The notes under the pieces are model-generated. The model searched no databases and was not told the DNA's origin. It saw only the letters and a program-made list of their open reading frames with translations. 64,000 bases of DNA from Desulfosarcina alkanivorans (GTDB taxonomy: Bacteria; Desulfobacterota; Desulfobacteria; Desulfobacterales; Desulfosarcinaceae), in contig NZ_AP021874.1 in the NCBI RefSeq assembly GCF_009688945.1, forward strand, positions 4,464,001 to 4,528,000, in the 5' to 3' direction. Position numbers and translations under genes: made by a program. Below are positions 7,902 through 16,298 of the stretch, piece after piece (within the stretch, counting starts at the first letter, position 1; each line of letters opens with the position of its first letter).

Positions 7902-9427
7902 GCCGCCTCCCGTACGCCGGCCATCAGCAGGCCCACCCGTTCCACGCTGGCCGCTTCGATGGGGATCACCTCCATGATCCGGCCTTCGAACATCACGGCA
8001 ATGCGGTCGCACAGCAGAAAGAGTTCATCCAGATCCTCGCTGATCACCAGCACGCCGCTTCCTTTGAGCCGCAGTTGAAGGAACTGGCCATGGACGAAGC
8101 CGGCCGCGGAGACATCCAGCCCCCGGGTGGGCTGGGCCGCCAGCAGGACCCGCGGGTTCCAGGCCAGTTCCCGAGCCAGCAGGGCCTTTTGCAGGTTGCC
8201 GCCGGAAAGCGTACCGGCGCGGATGCCGCTGCGGGCGGCCTTGATGCCGAACTGGTGGATCCGGTTGCGGGCAAAGCGCCGGATGGCGCCCGGCTTGAGA
8301 AAACCGAACCGGCTGAAGCGCCGCTCACGGATGCGGGGCAGGACGATATTGGCGCTCAGGGGCAAGGTGGTGATCAGCCCGGTGCCCATGCGGTCTTCGG
8401 GAATCCGGCCGATGCCCAGCCGCTGCACATTCTGCGGCGAGAGGGGATTGACGGGGGTTCCGTCGATCTTCACCCGGCCCGCGGCCGGGGTCAGGACACC
8501 GGCAAGGATATCGGCCAGTTCGCGCTGCCCGTTGCCGGAGACCCCGGCCACCCCGACGATCTCGCCGGCATGGACCTTCAGGCGGATTCCCTTGAGTCCC
8601 ATGCGTGAACCGCCGTTGGTGGAGATGCCGTCCAGTTCGAGCACGACCGGGCCGCGCGCCACGGGCCGCTTTTCCGGGGGACTGACCGTGCGGCCGCACA
8701 TCAGTTCGGCCAGCTGGCGTTTGCTGGTGTGCGCATCGTTGTCGACGGCGGCGGCCACCCGTCCCTGGCGCAGGATCACCACCCGGGTGGTGATTGTGCG
8801 CACCTCGTGCAGTTTGTGGCTGATGAAAATCACCCCCATGCCGTTGTCGGCCATGGATCTCAGGGCCCCGAAAAGCCCCCGGGCCTCCTGGGGCGTCAGG
8901 GCCGCCGTGGGTTCGTCCAGAATCAGGATGCGTGCGCCGCGGACCAGGGCCTTGATGATTTCCAGCCGCTGCTGCTGGCCCACGGTCAGGTCGCCGGCAA
9001 GGGCGAACGGGTCGAGATGCAGTCCGTAGCGCCCCTTGATCTCGTCCATCCGGTCCAGGATTTTTTTGCGTTTGCGCCGCCACCGGCCCCCGGACTGACC
9101 GACCATGAGGTTTTCCAGCACCGAGTGGGAGGGCACCAGGTGATAGTGCTGGTGCACCATGCCCACCCCCAGGGCCAGGGCGTCGGCCGAACTGCGGACG
9201 ACCGCCGGCCGGCCGTCGATACGAATGGTGCCTTCATCCGCGTCGTAGGCGCCGAAAAGAATGTTCATCAGGGTCGTCTTGCCGGCGCCGTTTTCCCCCA
9301 GCAGCCCGACGATCTCTCCGGCGGACAGGGTCAGGTCGATGCCGTCGTTGGCCGTGACGGAACCGAAGCGCTTGGTGATGCCGCGCATTTCCAGCAGCGG
9401 CGGTTGATCGTGCATGGGGCTTCCCAT
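7898..9427 (-). CDS. ABC transporter ATPase with two nucleotide-binding domains
   Basis: The protein has 509 residues. The first ABC domain has Walker A GENGAGKTT, a TVGQQQRLEI signature and Walker B LILDEPTAAL. The second has a degenerate P-loop (VAGVSGNGQRELA), the signature LSGGNLQKALLARE and AAQPTRGLD in place of a full Walker B Glu. This asymmetric tandem layout is typical of sugar/nucleoside importers (RbsA, YufO). The start at 9427 is preferred; an in-frame ATG at 9415 has the ribosome-like GGGAAG just upstream and is possible. It energises the two permeases encoded next. Confidence 0.92.
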   Translation of the reverse strand: MGSPMHDQPPLLEMRGITKRFGSVTANDGIDLTLSAGEIVGLLGENGAGKTTLMNILFGAYDADEGTIRIDGRPAVVRSSADALALGVGMVHQHYHLVPSHSVLENLMVGQSGGRWRRKRKKILDRMDEIKGRYGLHLDPFALAGDLTVGQQQRLEIIKALVRGARILILDEPTAALTPQEARGLFGALRSMADNGMGVIFISHKLHEVRTITTRVVILRQGRVAAAVDNDAHTSKRQLAELMCGRTVSPPEKRPVARGPVVLELDGISTNGGSRMGLKGIRLKVHAGEIVGVAGVSGNGQRELADILAGVLTPAAGRVKIDGTPVNPLSPQNVQRLGIGRIPEDRMGTGLITTLPLSANIVLPRIRERRFSRFGFLKPGAIRRFARNRIHQFGIKAARSGIRAGTLSGGNLQKALLARELAWNPRVLLAAQPTRGLDVSAAGFVHGQFLQLRLKGSGVLVISEDLDELFLLCDRIAVMFEGRIMEVIPIEAASVERVGLLMAGVREAA

Positions 9428-9448
9428 TTCGTTTCCATACTTGTACTC

Positions 9449-9523
9449 ACCGCAGAGGTGCTGAGGACGCAGAGGCAAGACACAGAGGATTGTTTTTCTC
9501 TGCGAACGCTGCGCCTCTGCGGT
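9449..9523. repeat. Palindromic intergenic repeat (CCGCAGAGG type)
   Basis: A perfect 10-bp inverted repeat, ACCGCAGAGG at 9449-9458 and CCTCTGCGGT at 9514-9523, encloses further CGCAGAG/CTCTGCG units. A related decayed element occurs near 19054-19190. It looks like a dispersed palindromic element between the binding-protein and ATPase genes. Confidence 0.6.
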
Positions 9524-9605
9524 TAATAGTCGAAAGATGCCGTTTCTGGGTGGATATTTACCAGAAGCTGATCTTAAAAATTGGATTCCGGCTCAAGATC
9601 AAGGC

Positions 9606-9666
9606 GGATCCACGCTTCGAACCGCAGGCATACGTGAAGTATGTCGAGGATTCGAAGCGTGGATCC
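9606..9666. repeat. Long perfect hairpin repeat
   Basis: The 16-base arm GGATCCACGCTTCGAA at 9606-9621 is exactly inverted at 9651-9666. A second small hairpin (CATAC...GTATG) lies in the loop. It sits just downstream of the binding-protein gene, ahead of the ATPase. It may partly terminate or stabilise the 3' end of the binding-protein mRNA, which would raise its level over the transporter genes. Confidence 0.65.
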
Positions 9667-9706
9667 AACGCCGATATTGGGCTGGAAGATTTTTTTAAGG
9701 CAGCTT

Positions 9707-10714
9707 CTAATTGGATTTGGGTATGGATTCATCAATATCCACCCGAAACGTCCCGTCCAGAATCTCCTGGGTGCGCTTTTCAATCAGCGTTTTAACCTCC
9801 GCCGGCAGCTTCGTTTCGAATTTATGATACGGCGCCAGATAGGAGCCGCCCTTGGACATGTAGGAAAACCCGCCGAAGTCCTGGGCGGTGTAAACGCCGG
9901 CCTTGACCAGGCTGATGGCCTGCTTCACCGTGGGCCACATGTCCCACACCGGGCCGGTGATCACCGTATCCGGACCCAGGCTGGACTGGTCGGACATGTT
10001 GGAAATGGCCAGAACGCCCTTTTCGACGGCCGCCTCGACCACCCCGAAGCGCTCGGCATAGATCACGTCCACACCGGCTTCGATCTGTGCCAGGGCGGCT
10101 TCCTTGGCCTTGGGCGGATCGAAGAAGGAACCGATGAAGGAGAATTTGCACGTCACGTCCTTGTTGACCTCCTTGGCCCCGGCGTAAAACGCGTTGGAGA
10201 GCCGGTTGACCTCGGGGATGGGCATGGCCGCCACCACGCCGATGGTATTGGTCCTGGTCATCTTTCCGGCGATCATGCCGCACAGGTAGGCCGGTTCATG
10301 GATCCAGTTGTCGAACACACCGAAGTTGGGTTCCGCCGGGCCGATGCCCGACCCGAACACGAAGGCCACGTCCGGATAGTCGCGGGCCACCCGGCGGGCG
10401 ATCCGTTCGGCGCCGAAGGCGTCACCGGTGACCAGCTGGTAGCCCTTTTCGGCGTATTCACGCATGACGCGGGCGAAATCGGCCGACTTGACGCTTTCGG
10501 AATAGTCGTAGACGATGCCCAGCTCTTTTTTGGCCTTGACCAGGGCCACGTGGATCTGGTTGACCCAGGGCTCCTCGATGGGGGTCTCGAACACCGCCGC
10601 CACTTTCAGCGGTTCGGCAGCCACGGCCACCGGCGCAACGCCGATGGTCATCGCCACGACCAGAAACAACACGGACAACCCGAAACCGCTTACCCCCCCG
10701 TTGAATCGCTTCAT
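9707..10714 (-). CDS. BMP-family periplasmic substrate-binding lipoprotein-like protein
   Basis: The protein has 335 residues with a signal peptide (hydrophobic core GLSVLFLVVAMTIGVAP, probable cleavage after AVAA). No Cys lies at the cleavage site, so it is a free periplasmic protein rather than a lipoprotein. The body matches the Bmp/PnrA-like family: VAAVFETPIEEPWVNQIH, the VFGSGIG region, YLCGMIAGKMTRTNTIGVV and DVIYAERFGV. Members bind nucleosides, nucleobases or related heterocycles. The start is the ATG with AAAGGA upstream. It is the first gene of the importer operon that ends with the CodA-like deaminase, consistent with nucleobase scavenging. Confidence 0.92.
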   Translation of the reverse strand: MKRFNGGVSGFGLSVLFLVVAMTIGVAPVAVAAEPLKVAAVFETPIEEPWVNQIHVALVKAKKELGIVYDYSESVKSADFARVMREYAEKGYQLVTGDAFGAERIARRVARDYPDVAFVFGSGIGPAEPNFGVFDNWIHEPAYLCGMIAGKMTRTNTIGVVAAMPIPEVNRLSNAFYAGAKEVNKDVTCKFSFIGSFFDPPKAKEAALAQIEAGVDVIYAERFGVVEAAVEKGVLAISNMSDQSSLGPDTVITGPVWDMWPTVKQAISLVKAGVYTAQDFGGFSYMSKGGSYLAPYHKFETKLPAEVKTLIEKRTQEILDGTFRVDIDESIPKSN

Positions 10715-10734
10715 TCCATTTCCTTTCATGTTCA

Positions 10735-11646
10735 ATGTGTATGTAAGCCATTATGGACATGCATTGGCTGCGTCTCTCAGACCGCAGTAAACCTCTGCAA
10801 GCGCGTTGCCAGTGTATCGGACGATTGTTAAGTGCCGGGTATCAGGAGCGTTTTGAATAGTTCGGACCGGTCACGGCGATAAAAACGCAGAAACGTCGGA
10901 ACAGAACTTTCGGTTTTGTCGATCTATACAACAATTTTGTCTGGAATTGGAGAGGAAAAAGATTAAAGTGAGGGCTTGCGATACCTGAGGAAGGTGACGT
11001 AAATATCGGACACGACTGCGACGGGGGATGGATGGACTGCCCCTGGCCGTCAACGCTACCCGCGCGGCCCCACTTCGCGCCGCCAGCTACCATGTGCTCA
11101 CCCGGATGCTCCCCGTAACCATCACGCAGAAAAACCGTCTCCCTATGGGGTCAGCCGACAAGCGGATAGCCACGTTACCGCCTTTTCTCGTTGTCCTCAT
11201 GCTGTAAATCCCACCTTTTCGGTCATTTATCTGAATAATTCTTTGATTCGCAGTATCAAGGAAGGTTCAGCCGAGAGACCGGCGTGTTTCCATTCAAAGT
11301 CGGAATGGTAAGGAGAGGAGTTGTAGTGCGATTTGAGGGTGTTTTCTCTGAGAATGGTGAACCGGATGAGGCCGAAAGTCAAGGGTAGATGCTCGTCAGG
11401 ATTGGAGCGACCAGCAGCAGTGATATATTATTGATAGAACGACGACCGCCGGTCGTACTTAAGATAGTACGTGCGCGTGTTCCATTAGATGCACTGGCGA
11501 GGGCCTACGGGGGAAACGGCTACGTCACGTAAAAAGGATACCGGTTCACATTTTTGGGTCTGAAATGAAAGCCTTTAAGCGTGTATGGTGAGAATAATAA
11601 CGGTTTTATATTATTGACATTACGTGGCTTTTAGTGTAGTAAGCTT
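10735..11646. other. ~0.9-kb region without recognisable genes
   Basis: No frame in this stretch has a convincing start, ribosome site or protein-like composition; short minus-strand frames near 10842-11093 overlap each other and look random. The right half is AT-rich, marking the left edge of the accessory island. Small hairpins are visible, for example ACGACC-GCC-GGTCGT near 11440-11455 and CCATTC-AAAGTC-GGAATGG near 11290-11310. It may hold an unrecognised RNA or decayed mobile DNA. Confidence 0.5.
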
Positions 11647-11760
11647 AACCGAAAAGTCGGTTGTACTCGATTCCCGATGCTCACGTAAGTGAGTGCTTGG
11701 TGGCTCCTGAGGAAGACTGTAGGCAATGTAACTTTTCTGAAACTGAAAAGGAGGTAAAGC
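11647..11760 (+). promoter_or_regulatory. Structured leader of the small membrane protein gene
   Basis: Two perfect hairpins lie in tandem, AACCGA-AAAG-TCGGTT at 11647-11662 and CTCAC-GTAA-GTGAG at 11680-11693. A strong ribosome site, AAAAGGAGGT, follows before the ATG at 11763. A TTGACA box with a weak -10 (TAGTAA, 17-base spacer) lies near 11611-11640. No known riboswitch consensus was recognised. Confidence 0.35.
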
Positions 11761-11762
11761 CT

Positions 11763-12035
11763 ATGGTCAAAATAATGAATGGTCTCAAAAAGGGCATCAT
11801 CAAATCGTCGTTCGTTATTATCGTTATAATGTCAATTTTTCACATTGGCATTGCCTACATTCATTCTCGGGATTCGGGTAGAGCCGACCTTTCTACTTAT
11901 ATTCTAGATTCCCACCCACCCACTTCTTTCCTTAACTCAAAAGGTGGCAAAGGGTCCCAAGCAAGAGAGCCAGTATCCCTTGATGGTTCAGTGTTCGTGG
12001 GCTTCCTGACTCTCAGTACTACTGAGATGCGGTAG
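11763..12035 (+). CDS. Small single-pass membrane protein, unknown function
   Basis: The protein has 90 residues. It starts MVKIMNGLKKGIIKSS, then one hydrophobic segment of about 19 residues (SSFVIIVIMSIFHIGIAYI), then a polar Ser/Pro/Gly-rich tail. The basic N-terminus before the hydrophobic run favours a signal anchor or an uncleaved signal. The near-consensus ribosome site at 11748-11757 supports real translation. I do not recognise the family. It converges on the DUF4411 gene and its base composition matches the AT-rich island. Confidence 0.5.
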   Translation: MVKIMNGLKKGIIKSSFVIIVIMSIFHIGIAYIHSRDSGRADLSTYILDSHPPTSFLNSKGGKGSQAREPVSLDGSVFVGFLTLSTTEMR

Positions 12036-12066
12036 CTATACTTCACGGAAGGCTCTGAAGGACCGT

Positions 12067-12540
12067 CTAAAAATGGATACCTTCAGTTCTAAGCATCTCA
12101 AGAAATGTAGTGTGCCTTATATTCAAATCTCGGCACACATTCGGAATCTTGGGGCGTTTCGCGTTGTTTCCTACTGGAACCTCACCAGTAACAACAATAG
12201 CACCACGAGCCTTAGCTAATGCTATGGCATATGGATCAGCCCATATTCCGTCATGGCTTTGGTCTGGGAGAAAGGAGGGCCAACGATTCACAATGTCTGC
12301 TACCACCAACTCCATATCAGCGTCGAAGGGTTGAAATATTGTTTCATTGTTCTTAGCCCAATCGTATAGCCTGTCACCACCTCTCTCAAGCTCAAGCAGC
12401 ACTTCCTCAGGAGAAATTATTTGGCCTAAGAATGCCAGTTCATCCATTTTTGACCACACACTTGGAAAAACATCAGGAGGGTAGTCCCTTCTCCAAGCGT
12501 GTATGAAGGCACTGGTATCTATTGAATAGGTGCTCGACAT
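12067..12540 (-). CDS. DUF4411 / PIN-domain-like toxin
   Basis: The protein has 157 residues. It opens YSIDTSAFIHAWRRDYPPDVFP, with the first PIN-type Asp in the D-T-S context. Later acidic positions include SPEEVLLELERGG, GIWADPYAIALAKARG and the VVTGEVP strand, which fits the DUF4411 branch of PIN-like nucleases. PIN proteins cleave RNA and act as toxins. Its ATG overlaps the stop of the ImmA/IrrE gene (TGATG), so the two are one translationally coupled module. The specific RNA target is unknown. Confidence 0.8.
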   Translation of the reverse strand: MSSTYSIDTSAFIHAWRRDYPPDVFPSVWSKMDELAFLGQIISPEEVLLELERGGDRLYDWAKNNETIFQPFDADMELVVADIVNRWPSFLPDQSHDGIWADPYAIALAKARGAIVVTGEVPVGNNAKRPKIPNVCRDLNIRHTTFLEMLRTEGIHF

Positions 12541-13691
12541 CAATAACCGATCCCCAACTCATGACCTATTGTCCTGATGTGCTTTTGTTTCACATTCCCA
12601 AGGTGCTTTGAGAAATCCCTTGCAGATAGTACGTTGTTGTAATAGGCGTTGAACAATAGATGGGTAAAGGCTTTCCCGCTATCCCTTAGCGCTTTTCTAT
12701 GAGGTGCAAGGAATCCTTTTGCTTTCTTCATTCGCTTATACTGGTCTAAGTATTGCCCCCTTTTCATCCTGTAGAATCGTTCAGTAGTGAGACCCAGCGA
12801 CAACAATCGCCTAAGTATAACTTCGCGGCCCACAGTGAATCGTTTGGCAAGCAAACTGAGGTCTCTATCTTCCCATTCCTCAGTGTTGTTGACGCGCACT
12901 TGTTCTTGCGCCTGTAGTGAAAAGGACGGGACCAAAATTTCACCAGCAATCTGATTAAAAAATGGTTCAATGTAGTTATAGCCTTCATGGTTGTTGTGAA
13001 GGTCGCAGAGTCCACCCTCGTTTGCAGCAATATGGGCAAACTCATGAAGGACGGTGAATATCCTTCCAAGCGGACTGTCAGAACCATTGATAGCGATTAC
13101 AGGGACAGGCCGTTCGCTAAGTGCAAACCCACGGACTTCAGTTGTTGATACACCGCTGAACTGGAAAACCATGACACCCTTAGCCTCAAGCGCCTCAATC
13201 CATCCGCGAAGACCTTCATATTTGTCAGACCAACCCATTTGCGTTTCAAGAGAAACGGACAGGTAGTCCCTCAGCTTATTCGCGATGATTGTTGTTCCTT
13301 CAGTTTTCTGGATAGATAGGTCAACGTCGGGAGGCGTGTGCCCCAACTGTTCGTATAGCTGGATAGCTGTTTCTTTTTTGGATCGAGCAATTTGGATTTG
13401 AGACAGCAACTCAGGCGATTTCTCTATGAATGCATCTGGTAGCCTTCGAAAGTCAGGAATCTCAGGAGGAAGGGGGGGTGGAGTCTCTAAATAAAAAAAT
13501 GCCGCGGGCTTATGATATACCTTACCAATCTTACGTAGTTGTATCACTGTTGGTAAGGCGTCACCGTTCTCCCAAGCATCCAGCCTTTCAGGTGTTGTTC
13601 CTATCTTTCTTGCAGCGTTAACGGGTACAAGTCCAGCAACCCTTCTGGACCAGACAAGTATCTCTGGATTTATGTTAACCCGTGTTGTCAT
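12540..13691 (-). CDS. XRE-type regulator with ImmA/IrrE metallopeptidase domain
   Basis: The protein has 383 residues. An N-terminal helix-turn-helix (residues ~10-70, with RKIGTTPERLDAWENG) is followed by a gluzincin-like peptidase domain containing the zinc motif VLHEFAHIAA (HExxH). Such proteins commonly sit upstream of a DUF4411 toxin and serve as antitoxin or repressor. The start at the ATG of MTTRVNINPEIL is chosen because the HTH begins there; an upstream in-frame ATG near 13757 would add about 22 residues unlike the family. The module faces away from the HigBA genes and lies in the AT-rich island. Confidence 0.85.
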   Translation of the reverse strand: MTTRVNINPEILVWSRRVAGLVPVNAARKIGTTPERLDAWENGDALPTVIQLRKIGKVYHKPAAFFYLETPPPLPPEIPDFRRLPDAFIEKSPELLSQIQIARSKKETAIQLYEQLGHTPPDVDLSIQKTEGTTIIANKLRDYLSVSLETQMGWSDKYEGLRGWIEALEAKGVMVFQFSGVSTTEVRGFALSERPVPVIAINGSDSPLGRIFTVLHEFAHIAANEGGLCDLHNNHEGYNYIEPFFNQIAGEILVPSFSLQAQEQVRVNNTEEWEDRDLSLLAKRFTVGREVILRRLLSLGLTTERFYRMKRGQYLDQYKRMKKAKGFLAPHRKALRDSGKAFTHLLFNAYYNNVLSARDFSKHLGNVKQKHIRTIGHELGIGY

Positions 13692-14001
13692 AGCATGTAT
13701 CTGAAGCGAACTTTTTGAGCGGTTTTGGGCTTGTCTCCTAACATAATTAGCTCCCATCACAACCTAAATTACCGATAGCGAGTTCGCGAATCAGATTGAT
13801 GGAAGAAATAAATCTGGAGCAAGAGGAAAAGAAACAGCACAAAGACGGTTATTTATACCACCATGACTTGGTGATTTCAAGCATAGGATTGATACGGTCT
13901 TTTCCCAACCGGTTTCTTGATGAAGTCCATACGGTTTGCTGATGTGGTATGGTGATTCGGGGTTGCCCAGACCAAGTGATTCGGGGTTGATTCGGGAGTT
14001 T

Positions 14002-14340
14002 GATTCGGGGTCGGACCAAGCTCGATGATTTATTGCCGCGGGTTCAGATCAAAAACAGGGCCCCTTTTTGGTCTTAAATCGATGTTTTCGGGGTCAAAAA
14101 GAGCGGTTTAAGGAATCATCCGGTAAAAGTCCGGAAATCGGGAATATGGATTTCGGCTGGAGGTTCTTTTCATTTTCTTGAACGGCCAAGAAAACGAAAC
14201 AAAAGAATCCGCCCGCGTCACGGGTTGCCCCCTGCGCTTCTCGCCATCGGCGGGGTCTGTGGAACTCGCTGCGCTCAGACAGCCACAGACCCAACATCCG
14301 CCGATAGCTGCGATGCTCGGCCCGTGACGAAGGGGTAAAT
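14002..14340. repeat. ~335-bp island repeat, copy A
   Basis: This is the first of three long near-identical copies (the others start at 15378 and 16549). It begins GATTCGGGGTCGGACCAAGC and ends GACGAAGGGGTAAAT. Inside, 14216-14329 folds into a long hairpin: outer arms CGTCACGGG and CCCGTGACG, inner arms around GGTCTGTGG and CCACAGACC, and a tip CTCGCTGCGCTCAG. Short tandem GATTCGGGG units precede it (13954-14010). Minus-strand frames through it repeat in each copy and are not genes. Confidence 0.85.
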
Positions 14341-14434
14341 AGATTCGCCGTTGGCTCAATCCGATGGTCGTATCGGTTGTCGAGGCACAATAGGGACATT
14401 CTTTTAAGCTTTACGAACCTTTCCTTCTATGACT

Positions 14435-14450
14435 GCGCTTCTCAGTTTGA
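14435..14450 (+). repeat. 16-bp direct repeat, left of HigBA
   Basis: GCGCTTCTCAGTTTGA occurs here and again at 15270-15285, flanking the HigBA module. Next to it, 14482-14511 ends in GGCTCAACCGCGGCGTTATGC-like sequence (core GCGTTATGC), which resembles the right end of an integron attC site. Confidence 0.6.
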
Positions 14451-14527
14451 AATCAGCGCTTGCGAGCCATCTCAAACCTGCGATGCTCGCGGCTCAACCG
14501 CGGCGTTATGCATACTTTGCGAATAAT

Positions 14528-14556
14528 TTGACAACTATAACGGACCCCATTATAAT
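14528..14556 (+). promoter_or_regulatory. Consensus sigma-70 promoter of HigBA, leaderless
   Basis: A perfect TTGACA (14528-14533) and perfect TATAAT (14551-14556) are separated by 17 bases. The toxin ATG starts 8 bases after the -10 box, so transcription should begin at or within a base or two of the start codon. Confidence 0.85.
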
Positions 14557-14563
14557 ATGACCC

Positions 14564-14857
14564 ATGATAAAAGCCTTTAAGTCTTCTGGCACAGAGGATA
14601 TTTTTGATGGTATGGCATCTCAAGCAGCTCGAAGATGCTGCCCTCAATCTATTTGGCCAGTTGTTCGCCGGAAGTTGGATCAAATCAACAGAGTTCGGGA
14701 GATCAATGAACTTAAAGTGCCTCCTGGAAATCGCTTGGAACGCTTGAAGGGCGACCGAGAGAGTCAATACAGAATCCGCATTAATCAACAATATAGAATT
14801 TGTTTTACATGGGAGGAAGGCCATGCCTACGAGATCGAAATCACAGATTACCACTGA
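14564..14857 (+). CDS. higB: HigB-like toxin (RelE superfamily mRNA interferase)
   Basis: The protein has 97 residues of the HigB branch of the RelE/ParE fold. Family motifs are MIKAFKSSGTEDIF, RKLDQINRV, LKVPPGNRLERLKGDR and YRIRINQQYRICFTW followed by YEIEITDYH. It is expected to cleave mRNA on the ribosome and is neutralised by the HigA antitoxin encoded next. There is no ribosome site: the consensus promoter abuts the start codon. The second gene overlaps its end by 35 bases and has its own strong site. This is the first of two HigBA modules in the island, on opposite strands. Confidence 0.9.
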   Translation: MIKAFKSSGTEDIFDGMASQAARRCCPQSIWPVVRRKLDQINRVREINELKVPPGNRLERLKGDRESQYRIRINQQYRICFTWEEGHAYEIEITDYH

Positions 14858-15185
14858 TGTTGGGAGGCGGCTGCCTCGGAATCGTCCCCCGACACATCCT
14901 GGGGAAATGCTTTTCGAGGAATTCGTTAAGCCGCTTGACCTTACACAAGTAGAACTCGCTCGTTGCCTTGGCGTTTCTTACCCTCGTCTCAACGAAATTA
15001 TTAAAGGCAGACGTTCGGTAACGCCTGATACGGCATTGCGACTTTCCCGTGTTTTGGGTATGTCCGCAGATTTCTGGCTGGGCTTGCAACAGGATTGGGA
15101 TCTTTGGCATGCAATGAACAGTCCTGAGGCAAAACAGATTAATCGCCTGAAACCAATTCCCAGAGATCAACATTCTTTTGCATAA
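14823..15185 (+). CDS. higA: HigA-like antitoxin (XRE family)
   Basis: The protein has 120 residues with the HigA pattern: PPTHPGEMLFEEFVKPLDLT, then a helix-turn-helix (VELARCLGVSYPRLNEIIKG) and the C-terminal LSRVLGMSADFWLGLQQ helix. It binds HigB and represses the operon. GGGAGGAAGG lies just before the ATG, giving efficient translation, unlike the leaderless toxin. The first ~20 residues, before the conserved PPTHPGE, are unusual, so a later non-ATG start is possible. The stop codon lies within a GCATAAC that is the reverse complement of the GTTATGC upstream of the toxin. Confidence 0.9.
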   Translation: MPTRSKSQITTDVGRRLPRNRPPTHPGEMLFEEFVKPLDLTQVELARCLGVSYPRLNEIIKGRRSVTPDTALRLSRVLGMSADFWLGLQQDWDLWHAMNSPEAKQINRLKPIPRDQHSFA

Positions 15186-15205
15186 CCATTTTCTGCGGTT
15201 GCGCT

Positions 15206-15268
15206 TCGCTCCAATGGACCTGACAGGCTCCGCTCACGCTCCCCCCTATCAAGGCCATTGGAGCCTAC
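15206..15268. repeat. attC-like inverted repeat after HigBA
   Basis: Perfect arms GCTCCAATGG and CCATTGGAGC enclose ~30 bases of GCTCCGCTCACGCTC type. Outside them GCGGT (about 15197) and ACCGC (about 15266) extend the pairing. Together with GCATAAC at the HigA stop this resembles the left part of an attC recombination site. The expected right core is missing and is replaced by the second 16-bp direct repeat (15270-15285). Confidence 0.45.
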
Positions 15269-15377
15269 CGCGCTTCTCAGTTTGAGACCGGAAAATTTTG
15301 GGGACGCCTCTAATTATCTAATCAAGGAGACAAGGGGCCCTTTGCTTTTAAACTTAGACAAAGAGGATACGGGGTCG

Positions 15378-15715
15378 GATACGGGGTCGGACCAAGCTCG
15401 ATGATTTTTTGCCGCGGGCTCAGATCAAAAACAGGGCCCTTTTTCGGTCTTAAATCGATGTTTTCGGAGTCAAAAAGAGCGGTTTAAGGAATCATCCGGT
15501 AAACGTCCGGAAATTGGGAGTATGGATTACGGCTGGAGGTTTTTTCATTTTCTTGAACGGCCAAGAAAACGAAACAAAAGAATCCGCCCGCGTCACGGGT
15601 TGCTTCCTGCGCTTCTCACCATCGGCGGGGTCTGTGGAACTCGCTGCGCTCAGACAGCCACAGACCCAACTTCCGCCGATGGCTGCGATGCTCGGCCCGT
15701 GACGAAGGGGCAAAT
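15378..15715. repeat. ~335-bp island repeat, copy B
   Basis: This copy is near-identical to copy A over its full length, with the same hairpin (about 15591-15704). It is preceded by two tandem GGATACGGGGTC units. It separates HigBA from HicAB. Confidence 0.85.
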
Positions 15716-15872
15716 GGTTTCGCCTCTGGCTCAATCGGTTGTATGGCACCAGCCAGGTCGGGGGGAGTTGGGGTGATGAATTAATAGAACACGGGGTCTA
15801 TACATTCAACAAAATGAAATCGAGTCCATTCGACATTTCCGAAAAAGGTGAATCGCTCAGTTTGGGTGAATG

Positions 15873-16289
15873 CTATGCCGATTGCTGGGAATGATGTGAA
15901 TGGATCTCATTCTGCGCGAGGTGAACGAGAAAGGAGGATCTTGACATTCCCCGTTTCTTTGCAGCTGCATCAATTTGTTTAAGGGTCATCTCTGGTACAG
16001 TAATATTCACCCTTACGGTGCGGGGTTTGGTATCCGGAACAGAAACAACAAGGTAGGCGACGGCCTCAGCGGAATCCTCATCAGCCATGATATCTTCAAG
16101 TTTGGACGGGGACGGCAATTGATCGCCGTCTTCAACCATTCCGTTTATATGGAGGGCAAGCGCCTCCTGGGCTAAATCCTTGGCCTCGTCAACGGTTTGC
16201 CCGGCTGTAACACAACCAGGAAAGTCTGGAAAAGATACGCCAAAATCAGATTTGGCCTCTTTGTGAACAATAGCGATATAATTTGCCAT
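15873..16289 (-). CDS. hicB: HicB antitoxin
   Basis: The protein has 138 residues. An N-terminal degenerate RNase-H-like HicB domain (YIAIVHKEAKSDFGVSFPDFPGCVTAG, then EAKDLAQEALALHI) is followed by a C-terminal ribbon-helix-helix DNA-binding domain (VRVNITVPEMTLKQIDAAAKKRG). It neutralises HicA and represses the promoter. It follows the toxin gene after 9 bases with a good GAGGTA ribosome site. Confidence 0.93.
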   Translation of the reverse strand: MANYIAIVHKEAKSDFGVSFPDFPGCVTAGQTVDEAKDLAQEALALHINGMVEDGDQLPSPSKLEDIMADEDSAEAVAYLVVSVPDTKPRTVRVNITVPEMTLKQIDAAAKKRGMSRSSFLVHLAQNEIHSHHSQQSA

Positions 16290-16298
16290 GATATTACC

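Noticed and set aside
11640..11762. Known riboswitch (c-di-GMP or cobalamin type)
   Set aside because: Two hairpins are present but none of the conserved core sequences.
12540..13760. Longer start for the ImmA/IrrE gene
   Set aside because: The additional N-terminal residues precede the conserved HTH and are not typical of the family.
14400..15300. A complete integron
   Set aside because: No integrase and no complete attC; only half-site resemblance, kept as a low-weight finding.
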